Source: Cryptomeria japonica
Taxonomy: Eukaryota > Streptophyta > Pinopsida > Cupressales > Cupressaceae
Direction: 5' to 3'
Length of the DNA stretch: 64,000 bases
NCBI RefSeq assembly: GCF_030272615.1
Contig: NC_081408.1
Coordinates: 610,581,673 to 610,645,672, forward strand
Under the pieces are notes generated by a model. It worked only from the letters and a program-made list of their open reading frames with translations. It was not told where the DNA came from and searched no databases. Each line of letters begins with the position of its first letter. Within the stretch, counting starts at the first letter, position 1. The position numbers and the translations under genes are program-made. Of this stretch, positions 24,041 to 35,572 are shown in pieces.

Positions 24041-24306
24041 ACTACTTCCATTAGGGACATAATTAAATTTTAAAATTACCATTTCCCTATTATTTTACTT
24101 TAGCTCAAGAAATGTGAAAATTGGACTCAATAATTGTTTGAATCAAATCAATATGAAAACTCAACTTAATAATAGTTGAGTTTGAATCCCCCTAACTAAA
24201 TTTATTTAATTAATTAAGCTATGCCCTATCAATTAATTAATGTATCTCTTTGATCATTTATTTAATTAAGTCCCCCTTCTTCTATTAAATAAGACAAATA
24301 AATTTA
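24041..24306 (-). repeat. LTR family X, minus strand, part left of LINE-B
   Basis: Reverse complement aligns with the AT-rich 3' half of the plus-strand LTR at 50.6-51.57 kb (shared TTATTTAATAGAAGAA, then GGGACTTAATTAA or GACTTAAGGG, then GGGCATAGC or GGGACATGACC followed by TTAATTAA). The other half of the same LTR resumes at 35,573, right of LINE-B. Confidence 0.6.
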
Positions 24307-24716
24307 AATTTATGTAGATGTTAAACTTAAAAATTAGATTGAAATTGTTTATTAACAATTCATGTAAAAAAAAGGGTTAAAATTACCAACCAAAAATTAA
24401 TTTATGGTGTGAACTGCCAAAAATTTGAATTGGCAGCAATTCCTTAAGGAGTAGCAGGGTGTTTGCAGTGCAAAGTATGACAACGGGCATGGAGTGAATC
24501 AAGGCGGCGTGGGCATCTGGGCATAGGAGGCAGAAGATGCTATCCCCATGGAAACCATCCAGGATCTAGCGGAGAAAGAAAAATGGAAAACTTCGAGCTC
24601 GGATCCCACTGTTGCTGCATGATGGTATATATACAGGCATGTATCGGCCCCAATGGGTTTTTGAAGGGGGCAGATTAATTGATTGATGCCATCCTTTTTA
24701 CCAAAAACAACTTCAA

Positions 24717-25949
24717 GTGGGTCCTTCCCTAAGCAGAGATCAAATCACAAGACAAAATAAGTGTCTGAAAAATCTCTGGCGTACATGGCCCAGGTGGAGG
24801 TCGATCCCTCAACAGAATCTAAGGAGGCAGGATACCTTTCTGAGTGATAGTGTATTAGAGCACCTTCAAAAACATGGGTTTAAGAAAGGCAAGAGTGAGT
24901 GGTTCAGGCAAACAAATATTCCAAAATCAAATCAGGTTGACAATTGGAGATCCAGGAATCCAGGAATCGTCGTCTAAACAAGTGAAATTTGGAAAAAGAA
25001 TGGGAGATCTTAAAGAAACCGGTGAATGCTCTCAGAAACATACAGAGTTTCAAAATCAAGTGAGTGGCCCCTCCACTCGACAATCCTTTTGAATGATAAT
25101 AGAATTAATAAAATTAGGGAAGATCTTCAGAATAGATGCATTTTCACCAAATGGGGTGGGGGACACTGGGGCAGGGGCAAGTTTGCTAACTGGTGTAGAG
25201 ATCAATGGGGAAATGGGATTAAGGTCAAGTCGCTCCCTAATGGTTACTTTTTGGTTGAATTCCTAGATGGAAATGAAAGATGGAAAATCCTAAACAGTGG
25301 CCCCTATATATTGGACGACATTGGAGTTCATTTGATAGATTGGCAACCAAATTTCAACCCTAGGACACATATTTTGCCTAAATGTCTGGTGTGGGTAAGG
25401 CTATACAATATACCATCAAAATATTGGAATACAAAGTCTTTGAAAGAAACTAGCAATTGCTTCGGATCTTTTATATCTACAGATGAAATCCTGGAAGACA
25501 GGATCTGGGGAAGTTTTGCAAGGATATGCATCAGTGTCAACCAAATTTCAAGCATGTCGAATAAAGATAGGATCTTAGGTAATGGGGAGGTGTGGATGCA
25601 GAGAATTGATAGAGAAGATAAAATGTTTATCTGTCCTAAGTGCTTTTCTAGAGAATATATTGGGGTGGAGTGTGAAGTTTCATCAAAAATCTATAGAGAA
25701 TATTCATGCACACAAAAGACAGAATTGCCACATGTAGATAACAAGATCAAAGAACAGAGTAAGGATCCCCCCTCTGACTCAAAATTACTAGAGCAAATGA
25801 ATGAAGTTATGGACAACGCAGAGCCCCAAAGGAAATTATTAGTTGAGGAAATTATGGGAGTTTTTGAGATCCCTACCATCCCCACAAACGGATCTCAACA
25901 GGAGATGCCTCATCAGTGCGACATAGTTCAAATACAAGTAGACAAATAA
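24717..25949 (+). pseudogene. LINE-B ORF1 (DUF4283-like, with zinc-knuckle remnant)
   Basis: The main open frame is 25,026-25,949 (307 codons); related frames upstream from 24,717 suggest the true N-terminus lies earlier with a frameshift. The segment from about residue 25 to 180 (NGYFLVEFLDGNERWKIL, then PYILDDIGVHLIDWQPNF, then LPKCLVWVRLYNIP) is the DUF4283 fold of plant LINE ORF1 proteins, thought to bind the LINE RNA. It is followed by CPKCFSREYIGVEC, a CX2CX4YX4C knuckle with tyrosine for histidine. The C-terminal part is acidic and polar. Confidence 0.75.
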
Positions 25950-26453
25950 GTGGAAGACAATATGGCAAACCTACAAACACTACTTCAAGAGGAAAAATAT
26001 CTGCAATTAGAGATAGAATTGTAGATGAGGGTTTCACCAATTCCACACAGTGAGGAACTGCCAATTTCTCCAAAGGGGGGTAAGGAAGAGAAGACCGTCG
26101 TGGAGAGATCAAAATATGAGAAATAGGGACTGTGGGAGGAAATATGCATATAGCCTGAGCACATCATTGGAGAACATGATGTAGGCACAGGTGCAGATGA
26201 TTTGGAAGTCCATCTGGAATAGATTAGGGATGAGGATTCTAGATCAAAGTGGGAAGAGGATGATGAAAGAGGAACTGGGTGATTGCAGCATGAAAAGGTT
26301 TGAGGTCACTATATCTAAAATAAAAAATCCTAACATCAAACCCAAGGGCAGGAGAGGGCGCAAGTCAAACAAAGCAATGTTGAACTTAGCAACAATGGCT
26401 ACTAGAAAAACCAAACTTTTGACAGGTAAGGGTGCTCCCCTTCCCTAGGGGAA

Positions 26454-27128
26454 ATGAAGATCATGACCTGGAATGTCAGGGGCTTGAATGCCCCTAACAA
26501 ATGGCGCTTGATCAAGTGTCAAATTGATGAGTCAAAAGGAGATATTTGGATTCTCCAAGAAACAAAGTGGAATAGAATGGATATCGATAAACGAATGAGG
26601 CTATGGAGTCAATGGTCTGGGAAATTTGTGGAAGCTGAGGGTGCCTCGAGAAGTATTGGCATCATTTGAAATCTGCTAGTGGTCAAAGGAGAAGTTGTGG
26701 ATGAGGGGAAGAACTGGCAACAATGCAGGATAACTTTGCTAAGTTGCAATGACTCCTTTTTTATTTTCAATGTCTATGGGCCTACTGCTACCCCCCAAAA
26801 AAGGGAACTTTGGAATCTCATCACAAGCAAACTAGATGGATGCAATAGGGCAAAAAGTATAATTGTGGGGGACTTCAACGCCAAGGCAGGTGGTATTCAG
26901 AGATACAATATTGTCCAAAGAGATCTCTAGAATTTTATTGACTATAATCAAGTTATGGATATTGTCCCCAATAATGGTGTTTTTACCTGGACAAATAGGG
27001 GGGCATGTTTTTCTAATATTGCAAAAAGATTAGATAGATTTTTGTTGTTCAAAAATTGGGCTACACAGAATCACTTGATAGAAGCCCTCATCCTTCCTCT
27101 TTCAAGATTAGATCATTATCATGTTTAG
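26454..27128 (+). pseudogene. LINE-B ORF2 endonuclease domain
   Basis: Apurinic/apyrimidinic-type endonuclease at the N-terminus of ORF2, starting MKIMTWNVRGLN. Conserved stations are visible in one frame: WNVRGLN, LQETKW, a VYGP box (FNVYGPT), GDFNA, TWTNRG, RLDRFL and SRLDHY (normally SDH). Three in-frame stops interrupt it (near 26,669, 26,930 and 27,128), so this copy is inactive, but the residues for metal and phosphate binding are mostly kept. Confidence 0.8.
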
Positions 27129-27212
27129 TTGGATATATCCTCGTGCCACCCCGAAGGAGGCATCCCTTTCAAGTTCAAAAAAATGTAGAGCAGGGACCCC
27201 AATCTGCAGAAT

Positions 27213-29864
27213 TTGGTCTCAGTTTGGTGGAATAAGATTGATGTGGGACATAACTCACACATGTATAAATTATGCAAGAGGTTTAAATACATTAAAATGA
27301 AGATCAAAGAATGGAATCAAGAACACTTCAAGAACATTTTTGTAGAGAAAAGAAGAGTGATGAAAGAACTTGGGAGAGTCAATGAAATTGTCATTTATAA
27401 TGGCATGAGCAATGAGGACTTCCTCAAATAAAAAATTCTACAAGATGAGCTCAACGAGATCTTGAAAAGGGAAGAAATTCATTGGAGACAAAAATCGAGA
27501 GAGATGTGGCTCAAGGAAGAAGACAAAAATACCAAGTTCTTCCACATATCCGCAATTGCTAACAGAAACAGGAGCAAAATTTCACAAATAAAGAAAGCGG
27601 ATGGTAGCATGGCTCAAAATATGGAGTAAGTCAGAAAAGAAGTAGTGAGCGTTTTTTAATCCATTCTAAATAGAGGTAATCAGGTGGATTGAGTGGCTAG
27701 GGATAAGATTTTAGACTCCATCCCAGTGGTAATATCTAAAGATCAAAACAAAGAGCTATACAGATGCATTGATGAGGAGGAAGTCAGGAAAGCAACCTTC
27801 CAGCTTAACCCGGACAAGGTCCCTGGTCCTAATGGTTATCCTCCAGCCTTTTTCCAATCCTACTGGGGCATCATAGGTAAAGATCTTCATCGGACGGTGG
27901 AAGAGTCAAGAAAGAATATGTCTATGTTGGGAGCTATAAATCACACCTTCTAATCTCGAATCCCAAAAAAGAGTTTCCCTTAGGAGATGGACGATTTTAG
28001 ACCTATTGCCCTTTGTAACACAATATACAAGATTGTAACAAAGATCATTGCAATCAGGTTGAAATGGATTATCCATCTCATTATTTTTTATGAGCAAAGT
28101 AGTTTCACCCTGGGTAGATTGATTATTGAAGGTATCATTATGATTCATGAAACACTTCACTCTGCTAGAAAAACCAGGAATGCCTGCATGATTCTGAAGT
28201 TGGATATTATGAAAGCATATGATCTAGTGGATAGGGAATTCCTTTTCGAGGTCTTGGATAAATTTGGATTTGGAGATTGTTGGATTAAGTGGATAAAGAG
28301 TTACCTATCTATCCCAAATTTCTCTGTGCTAGTAAATGGGTTTTCTCATGTTTTTTCTCCTCCACCCAAGGAATAAGATAGGGAGACCCAATCTCCCCCT
28401 TTCTCTTCATCATTATGGCAAAGGCCTTGGGAAGATCTTTTGTGGTTTGTACTAGGATGGGAGTTGGGTGGGGATGAACGTGACAAATGGGGTTGAGCAT
28501 ACTACTCACATCCAATTTGCGGATGACACAATCCTCTTTGGGGCTACGAGAAGGAGTGAGGCAAGAATCATTAAATCTTACTTGGATGAATATTGCAAAG
28601 CATCAGGATAGAGCATTAATTGGGATAAATCAGAAGTCTTCTTCATCAATACACAACCAGGGCTACAAAGAGTCATGTCTAGGATTCTAAATCTAAGGGT
28701 TGCAAACTTTCCAAGAAGGTTTTTGGGTAACCCCTTGTTTACAGGGTTGAACAAGATTAGCTATTGGGACATGTTGATTTCACAATGTAAGTCAAAGCTA
28801 GAGAATTGGAAGGGCAAGTGGCTATCTTTGACCGAGAGACTCACTATGATCAAATCAACATTGGTTGTGATCCTTGTATTCTCAACGACATGCTTAAAAC
28901 TCCCTACGGCTATTGAAGATGACCTCATTTGGATCACGAGGAAATTTATGTGGAACATAGTAGGTGAACAAGATAAGTTTCCCTTGGTTGCCTAGCAGAA
29001 AATTAGTCGACCCAAGGAATCAGGGGGTGCAAGCATCCACCAACTATCTTTAATGAATCTAGCCATGGGTGCAAAACTTGTATGGGCAATGTGTAGTGGG
29101 GGTGATAAAAATGGGTCAGAATTCTAAATAACAAATACCTAGATTCAGTTGAACCAAAAAGAATTTTTGCGACACTTAACCCTCTCAAAGGTTCAACAAT
29201 TTGTAATTACATATTGGAATGCATGGATATTATCAACAGTCATGTTACTTGGGAGATCCAAAACAAACATAATACATCCTTTTGGAATGATTCATGAGGA
29301 GGAGGGGAGATATTGAGATTGCTTCCAAATTTAAATGAAATTAAGGAGGAGATATCTTGGTTATGGGGAAGCAAGGTCAGTAATTTTGGAGAGATAGTTC
29401 AACAAAATGGAGTAATGAAATGGAGATGGCGGGCTCTTGACAATTTGGATGTGGATCAACAACAAAAAGATAGCTTAAATAATATTCTGAATAGTCGTAC
29501 GATCATCCCATCTGGGAAGGAGGACATTATTCGATGGTGTGGATCTAAAGATGGAAACTACAAGGTCAGCTTGGGCTTCAAGATCAAAGAAGTTGCTAGA
29601 ATTAATCAAGAATGGTCATCAAAGTTATTGTGGAACAAGTATTGTTTGTCGAAAGTTGGGGTATTTACCTAGATGGCACTGCAAAAGAAAATTCTAACTA
29701 GCGATAGGCTCATGAATTTTGGAGTGCAGGGTCCCAGTAGATGTGTTCTATGTGGGAAGAATTCAAAATTGGTAGATCACCTATTGATGTTATGTGAATT
29801 CTCGAATAAGTGTTGGTGGTATTTCATGCAAAAACTAAATATTTATTGCCCATTCCCGACATAG
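27213..29864 (+). pseudogene. LINE-B ORF2 reverse transcriptase and zinc-finger region
   Basis: Linker (QKSREMWLKEEDKNTKFFH near 27,500), fingers (NPDKVPGPNGYPPAFFQSYW near 27,810), then DDFRPIALCNTIYKIVTK (about 27,990), LKLDIMKAYDLVDREFL (about 28,195), GIR-stop-GDPISPFLF (about 28,380) and an intact FADD box at 28,516-28,527. Post-RT: ENWKGKWLSLTERLTMIKS (about 28,800) and zinc finger SRCVLCGKNSKLVDHLLMLC (about 29,735). Two frame changes lie between 28,376 and 28,516, with further stops elsewhere. ORF2 is then cut by the solo LTR eight bases after the last open codon. Confidence 0.8.
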
Positions 29865-29871
29865 ATCAATG

Positions 29872-31768
29872 TGATAGTTCTGATACTAATTGTAAAGTAC
29901 TGATACCAATAGCTAACAAGATGAGAGGGGGGGGGTGAATCATACAAACTTAAACTTCCATGAAATCAACAGATTCAACCTCGGTAACATATGCTTCAGT
30001 AATATAACCAAAAATTGTTAAACATGCAAACTCATAAACACATAATCATCACAAACATATAACACCAAATTTAACGTGGAAACCCAAATAGGGAAAAACC
30101 ACTGTGGGATTTCGGACCCACTAAGAAATATACTCTTCTAGAGTATGCTCGGTTAAAATCAAATCCTGTTAAAGATTACAAACACATTGCTAGATGTGAC
30201 CCGATTAAGGGATTTCCCTCAGATCTGTTAGGATCTTCACTTTGTTAGAAGTGACCTTGTCAAAGGATTTCAAACACTCATTTAGAATGTTACCTTGCTA
30301 GAGGGTTTACAAATAAGACTATTAAGTCCACTCGCTTAAGAGATTTCTCTGTTATTCAGAATAAACAACAGTAGTAAATATATCTGCAGCTTCATTCAGC
30401 AATATAACCAAAAACTGTTAAACATGCAATCTCATAAACACATAATAATCACAAACATATAACACCAGATTTAACGTGGAAACCCAAATAGGGAAAAACC
30501 ACTGTGGGATTTCGGACCCACTAAGAAATATACTCTTCTAGAGTATGCTCGGTTAAAAGCAAATCCTGTTAAAGATTACAAACACATTGCTAGATGTGAC
30601 CCAGTTAAGGGATTTCCCTTAGATCTGTTAGGATCTTCACTTTGTTAGAAGTGACCTTGTCAAAGGATTTCAAACACTCATTTAGAATGTTACCTTGATA
30701 GAGGGTTTACAAATAAGATTGTTAAGTCCACTCGGTTAAGAGATTTCTCTGTTATTCAGAATAAACAACAGTAGTAAATATATCTGCAACTTCACATCTA
30801 AAATGCTAAAGCAGATTCTTATTTGCTCAAAACAATCTAGTCATAAGACTTATCTAGTCTTCTGTTGGGCTCCTTACTCTGTTATTCAAACAGGTCTTCA
30901 AGCTTTTGTGCTCGATAATCACTATGTAGAATCCATGTGCTTACACTTGCCCGCATACATTGTTTACCAACAATTTCTTATTTATAAACAATTCTCACCG
31001 CTTAATCTCTTTGATCACATTTCCCATGAACAATCTTAGCCATCAGATCTTTAAACTTGACCAAGTTCAATGTATCCTTCAATCTGAAAACGTTTTACCT
31101 TGCCTCGGGACTTGCAGTCCTTTCTTGGAACTTGCACAAGGTTATTGCGGTTCAATCTGCGCTATAGATCTTCCTGCCGATCTTTCATTGCCATAGATCC
31201 TTAACAAACTTCATGTGCGGCATACCAATCATTTATACATCTCCAGCTCATCATTGTCCTTCATTAAATAATGCTTGTATTCATCCAATGCGTTCTGTCA
31301 TAACTCGGTTGCAACTCGGTAAATACTAAACTTGGTAGACATTCCGCCTTCATTAACCGATATCGATAACCTTAGGGTTTACCGACTAGGTTCTTTGCTC
31401 GGTGACATAGTATAGTATTAACCTTACAATCAACAACATATGTAGGACATCAAAACAATCTAAACATCATGATCTCATCATTGTCTAACTCGGTAATAGT
31501 TGCCCATTGAATAACTTATTCCTCCCCTTTCTTATCACATTCTTTCTGTGTCACTTACCGACCACTTAATACTCATCAAAATAATCTTCTCAAAATATGG
31601 CAAAATCATACTGAATCAAAAAATCAATTTCTTGACATCAATGACAAAATAATGTTATAAAGATAGTTATCATCCTTTTTCAGTTATATCAATAATTTAG
31701 TCTTCAACAACCTTCTCAATATCCTTAATGAATATCAACAATCTTTCTTTCTACTAAAAATGCCAACA
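29872..31768 (-). mobile_element. copia solo LTR inserted in LINE-B, TSD CAATG
   Basis: 1,897 bp starting TGATAGTTCTGATAC and ending TGCCAACA, between CAATG at 29,867-29,871 and CAATG at 31,769-31,773. On the minus strand it runs from TGTTGGCATTTT, through a TATA-like TTTATAAATAAG (near 30,985), to a U5 with GTTTCCACGTTAAAT and TGATTCACCC...CTCTCA. It ends in TTGGTATCAGTAC and TTAGTATCAGAAC, which look like primer-site relics. No internal polyprotein is present, so it is a solo LTR left by recombination, or a very short element. The LINE zinc finger stops just left of it and the RNase H part resumes just right of it. Confidence 0.82.
29995..30794. repeat. 400-bp tandem duplication inside the solo LTR
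   Basis: AATATAACCAAAAA at 30,001 recurs at 30,401 and the two 400-base units are almost identical (scattered single changes such as ACCAAATTT against ACCAGATTT). Each unit contains the U5-like GTTTCCACGTT stretch on the minus strand, so the presumed R-U5 region of this LTR is doubled. Confidence 0.9.
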
Positions 31769-31773
31769 CAATG

Positions 31774-32525
31774 AATGGTTTAAAATGTGGCCACAAAGAA
31801 CCACGAAGGTAGTATTTGGGGATCTATGGTTGATTCTCCCACCCCTCCTGATTTGGGAAATATGGAAGGAGCGTAATCGGTATATTTTTCAGGATAAATC
31901 TATGGACTCGGGAGTCCTCTATCAAAAGATTGAATCCTAATTGATTGAACTAACTAAGGAAGTTGCCAAAGGGAAGACTTTGAAGAAGAACACATATACA
32001 GGATGGGATTGTAGATTTAAACTCACCTTTCCAAACCTTTTAGTACGTACTCTCTTTGGAATTAATTCTAGTAACCTCTCGCTTATCTCCAGATCCCCGA
32101 TTCAGTGGAATGCTCCAGATCCTGGCTGGGTCAAGGTAAATTTTGATGGGGCTTTGTTGGGAAACCCGAGCCCTAGTAGCATTGGGTGTGTTATCAGGGA
32201 TGAATTTGGAAATTCTTTGGAGGAAGTTTCAGATTACATTGGGCATACCACAAACAACATGGTAGAGTTTCGGGCTGCATTACGTGGCCTCCAAGCGGGG
32301 CTCAATACAGGGGCCCAAAAAATCTACTTGGAAGGCGACTTCTTAAACATGGTAAATGCAATTAGAAAGAATGAAACTCCAAGATGGATTCTAAATCAAT
32401 GGCTTCGACCAATCAAATCCCTATTGGACGAATTGGATGATTTTTGCATTAGCCACATGTATTGGGAAGGGAATGTGATGGTGGATAATTTAGCTAAAGT
32501 GGTGACGTTGTCTATAAATTCATGA
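31774..32525 (+). pseudogene. LINE-B ORF2 C-terminus with RNase H domain
   Basis: Resumes after the solo LTR with LLIWEIWKERNRYIF (end of the zinc-finger region). The open frame 31,941-32,525 then contains an RNase H of the plant type: WVKVNFDGALLGNP, then NNMVEFRAALRGLQAG, then IYLEGDFLNMVNAI, then SHMYWEGNVMVDNLAK. The acids at FDG, VEF, GD and VDN correspond to the D-E-D-D set, so this catalytic set is preserved, unlike in LINE-A. One stop lies near 31,939. Confidence 0.8.
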
Positions 32526-32917
32526 TTTAATGGTACCATGATCACATCATATTTTTAGTTGGTATATGATTATTTTCCCTCATGCCACATCTCCCTCACT
32601 TTTCTTGGACAATGGGATCATTGATCTTTGTTACTACCCATCTGGATAGATTTGATTTGACATTTCTTAGCAAGAAACAGATATAATGTATTACCACCAC
32701 TACAATTGGGATGACTTATGAGTTGGTTGGAATGAGAGATCATTAATGACATAAGTGCTAGGACATCCCACTTTCCTTAGGCGATCATGAGAGTGTATGT
32801 ATGGGTATATTTATAGACCCTTCACCTCTATTTTTCTCACATTTCTTGGTATAGTTAAGCTAGCTCGGAGTGGTTGGGTTTAGTGTGATAGGAGGGTTAG
32901 GGACGGATACGCCTATT

Positions 32918-33365
32918 ATGTTGGAGTCTACCAAGAGACAAGGCCTTCTTGGGGGAAATATCTGACAAGAGGCTACTAGCAGTTATGGCCATGAAGCATC
33001 CTCTTATTTTGCATGTTGTGAAAATAATTTTGGGTGGTGATTTTCTTAGATCTTATCACCATTACCAGGTAAACTCGGACATCTTGACCATGCTCGTCAC
33101 CATGCTGGTTTATATGGGGGTGAGAAAGTAGCGAGTCAAGAAAATGAGTCATATGATATTTAGGCATTGCTTCCTCAATGAGATCAACATAGTCCTGGAT
33201 AATATTGATGTCAATTTGCACACCCCATTGCCACAAAACTACTATATGTCTCTAGGAGCGGGAGTGGAGGTCAAGAAGTTTATGGTGGTGCAAGCCCTAG
33301 ATCAGGGGAGCCTAGATGCTGAATGGGATGGGAAGGATTGTGGTGCAGGAGAACCTCATGACTAA
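32918..33365 (+). pseudogene. LINE-B extra coding region downstream of RNase H (ORF3-like)
   Basis: Begins about 390 bases after the RNase H stop. The best frame is open from about 32,930 to 33,131 (KAFLGEISDKR, then VVKIILGGDFLRSYHHYQVN, then DI). After a single stop it continues in the same frame to 33,365 (RVKKMSH, then FRHCFLNEINIVLDNIDVN). This mirrors the two blocks at 23.06-23.5 kb in LINE-A at the same place relative to RNase H. The start is uncertain: an ATG at 32,918 is in another frame. I do not recognise the family. Confidence 0.6.
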
Positions 33366-33369
33366 GATG

Positions 33370-34900
33370 ATAAGAGAAATAAAGGATAAAGGTCACACAT
33401 GGGAATGTGACCTTTCAATCTATGTAATAGGGTAGTCTTGTTTGTTTGATTTTTGTAATAAACCCCACCTTGTCACCCAATGTCATGGATTTGGCAAATT
33501 GATAAGCCACCATGGGCATATGGGCCTAGGGGTATTTGGTTGAGTATTTTATAGGTGTTTATGTGTTGGAGATGCCTTAGGAAGGTTTAGGAGATGTTGA
33601 AACATCTATAGGTAGGCGGATTTAACATATGTCAAAAGTTGTTCAAACTTGACAACTTTGTTGACAACTTTTAATGACAAACTTTTGGTTGCAAATAGCA
33701 ACTTCTTTCCAACGGTCACCTCAGTTCAAAAGGTGGTTGATAACCTTTGAGGAAGGTATAAAATGTCATTCCCAATCATCATTGGGAGGAGATAATGATT
33801 TTGTAAACATTTGGCATTATTGAAGTAATACAATTCTGAGAATTTCTCGCAATTTTGTTATTCTACATGGTGTACGATACTGTACGGATGCTTTGGGATT
33901 AGAAAACCACTGGGATATGTTACAGTGGACAATCACCTTTCAGATGCATCAAGTCTGAGGTCCTAATTTGCCAAGATAAGGAAGAACCCTGTAATTTTTT
34001 GGAAGTAGTCTAGACTTGACAATCTTGCTTAGGGTTTTGCAAAGAAATGGCCTCATCTTGCCGATCCTTCATTGGTAGTTCATGAATTTGGAGGGGATGA
34101 AAGTATGGCCAATTTATTTTAGTATTTTTAAGGCCTTTTTTAGGTTAGGACTTGTTGGAGGCGAGGGTTTGATGCATTAAGGTGGGCAACTCCATGTGGC
34201 CACCATGTATGTGTAAGCAAACAGGTCTCACATCAGGGGTTAGAGGTCTGAGAATGGCCTAAGACTTAGGAATTTATGTATTTTCAATGTCCTAAGAGTT
34301 TTCCTTGATTTGGTTTGGTGAGTTAAGGTTTGTGTCTACACACTCCTTTGTAAAATAGGCCTAATGGGCTATTAGGTCTCCTAACAAAAATAGGGCTTGG
34401 ATTCTTGTGTTCCCAATTGGTCAGAACCCTTAGGATATGTTTTGTAACTCCCAAAAGGGTATCCAAATCTGAAATTTATTTCCTAAGTCTTTTGGGGAAA
34501 TAAGGAGTTAAGTGCGGAAAACCGGTCTGGCAGGGCTACTAGGATTAACAGGCCTTGTTGCAGCAGTTACCCCAAACCGGTAGAGGGAACCTGAATTTAA
34601 TGATTGAAGGAGGTCTCCTTGACCTAGGGGACATCAAACCAAACCTTAAATAGCCATTGATGCATTGGAGAAGGGACCAAACCATTGTTGGCCATAGGAT
34701 CCTTAGGAGCCTCTTGAAGACCTTATGAGATGCTCAATGAAAGAGACCTTGTGAGGAAGTCTTTTTGGAAGGAAGAGATGTGGGACTTTTAAAACTAATA
34801 TTCCTTGACCCCTTGTATTGTTTTGTGATTTCTAGGGTCCTTGGTGTGTTCTTGGGTTAGGGGAACCTATCCTATATCTATACCAGGGCTTTGCATCAAA
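33370..34900. mobile_element. probable LTR fragment interrupting the 3' part of LINE-B
   Basis: LINE-A has only a short gap between the second conserved block and its last block, whereas LINE-B has about 1.5 kb here. The stretch has LTR-like traits: a TATA-like GGTATAAAATG at about 33,766, and AATACAATTCTGAGAATTTC downstream, as in an R-U5 region. No coding frame is seen. I could not find TG/CA ends with matching target duplications, so bounds and class are tentative. Confidence 0.4.
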
Positions 34901-34916
34901 CTAGAATATTTCTTTC

Positions 34917-35117
34917 TTGCTAAAGGCAATTGGCATTAAACCCGGCCTTAGCAAGGCATGGATGAGGCAGTTTGTGTTGGTGGAGGATCTGAGTAAAAGA
35001 CAAGACATAAGAATTCAAGAAAATGATGAGGAAGACCTTGGAAATGATTGGAGGTTTAGTCGCGGTGAAGAATGGATATCGGATGATGATCATCTCCTGG
35101 AAAAAAATGGCAGATTA
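34917..35117 (+). pseudogene. possible C-terminal part of the LINE-B extra coding region
   Basis: Open frame of 67 codons, acidic, ending NDWRFSRGEEWISDDDHLL and a few more residues. It resembles, weakly, the LINE-A stretch GDWWKEYLIVEGYEPWLTEA just before the stop at 23,597: D-W, then E-x-W-(I/L)-(S/T). Both lie about 430-450 bases from the 3' end of their LINE. The similarity is short, so homology is tentative. Confidence 0.35.
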
Positions 35118-35572
35118 TGAAGCCCATGCAGACTGCAGAATGGAATGCCCTGTGGTGTTGAGAGCGGTCCTAATTCTGAAAGCTAAAGAACACGAGTAGA
35201 GCATGCATGAGGAGGAGGGCAGTGAACTAGAGGTCGTTGGTCCTAAGGAGCTGGATGTTGGCTTTGCTTGAGCCTTAGGTTGTTGGTTTTTTTCTTTTGT
35301 TTTTATTTTCTGGTATTACTATCAGGCAGTAGACCAGAATTTTGCCTTGGCATGATACTATATAGGGTGGTAGGATTTTCTATAGATAACAATATTGTTC
35401 TCTATGGCAGTTTTTGATTTTATCGGTTGTATTACATGGGCACTCGACCATTTTGGTGATAATAGGTAGTAGGAAAGCTAGACATAGTTCAAAAACATAT
35501 ATATGTAAAAATCCTTTATATTAACATAATGGGTGCCGCCCCTTTGCAACTATTTACCTATCAAATAAAAAA
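35118..35572 (+). other. LINE-B 3' untranslated region and A-rich tail
   Basis: Non-coding, T-rich then AT-rich, ending CTATCAAATAAAAAAGAT directly at the right target duplication. The A-rich end marks the 3' terminus of the reverse-transcribed RNA. Confidence 0.6.

Larger units (their letters stand above)
24307..35572 (+). mobile_element. LINE-B: apparently full-length plant L1-type LINE with nested insertions
   Basis: Flanked by GACAAATAAATTTA (24,293-24,306) and GATAAATAAATTTA (35,573-35,586), a 14-base duplication with one mismatch. The sequences outside continue the same minus-strand LTR. Order within: leader, ORF1 (24.7-25.95 kb), ORF2 endonuclease (26,454-27,128), RT and zinc finger (27,213-29,864), a copia solo LTR (29,872-31,768), RNase H (to 32,525), extra coding region (32,918-33,365, continuing at 34,917-35,117), then a 3' tail ending in an A-rich run at about 35,562-35,572. 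About 1.4 kb between 33.4 and 34.9 kb looks like a second insertion. Without the insertions the element would be roughly 8 kb. Confidence 0.75.
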
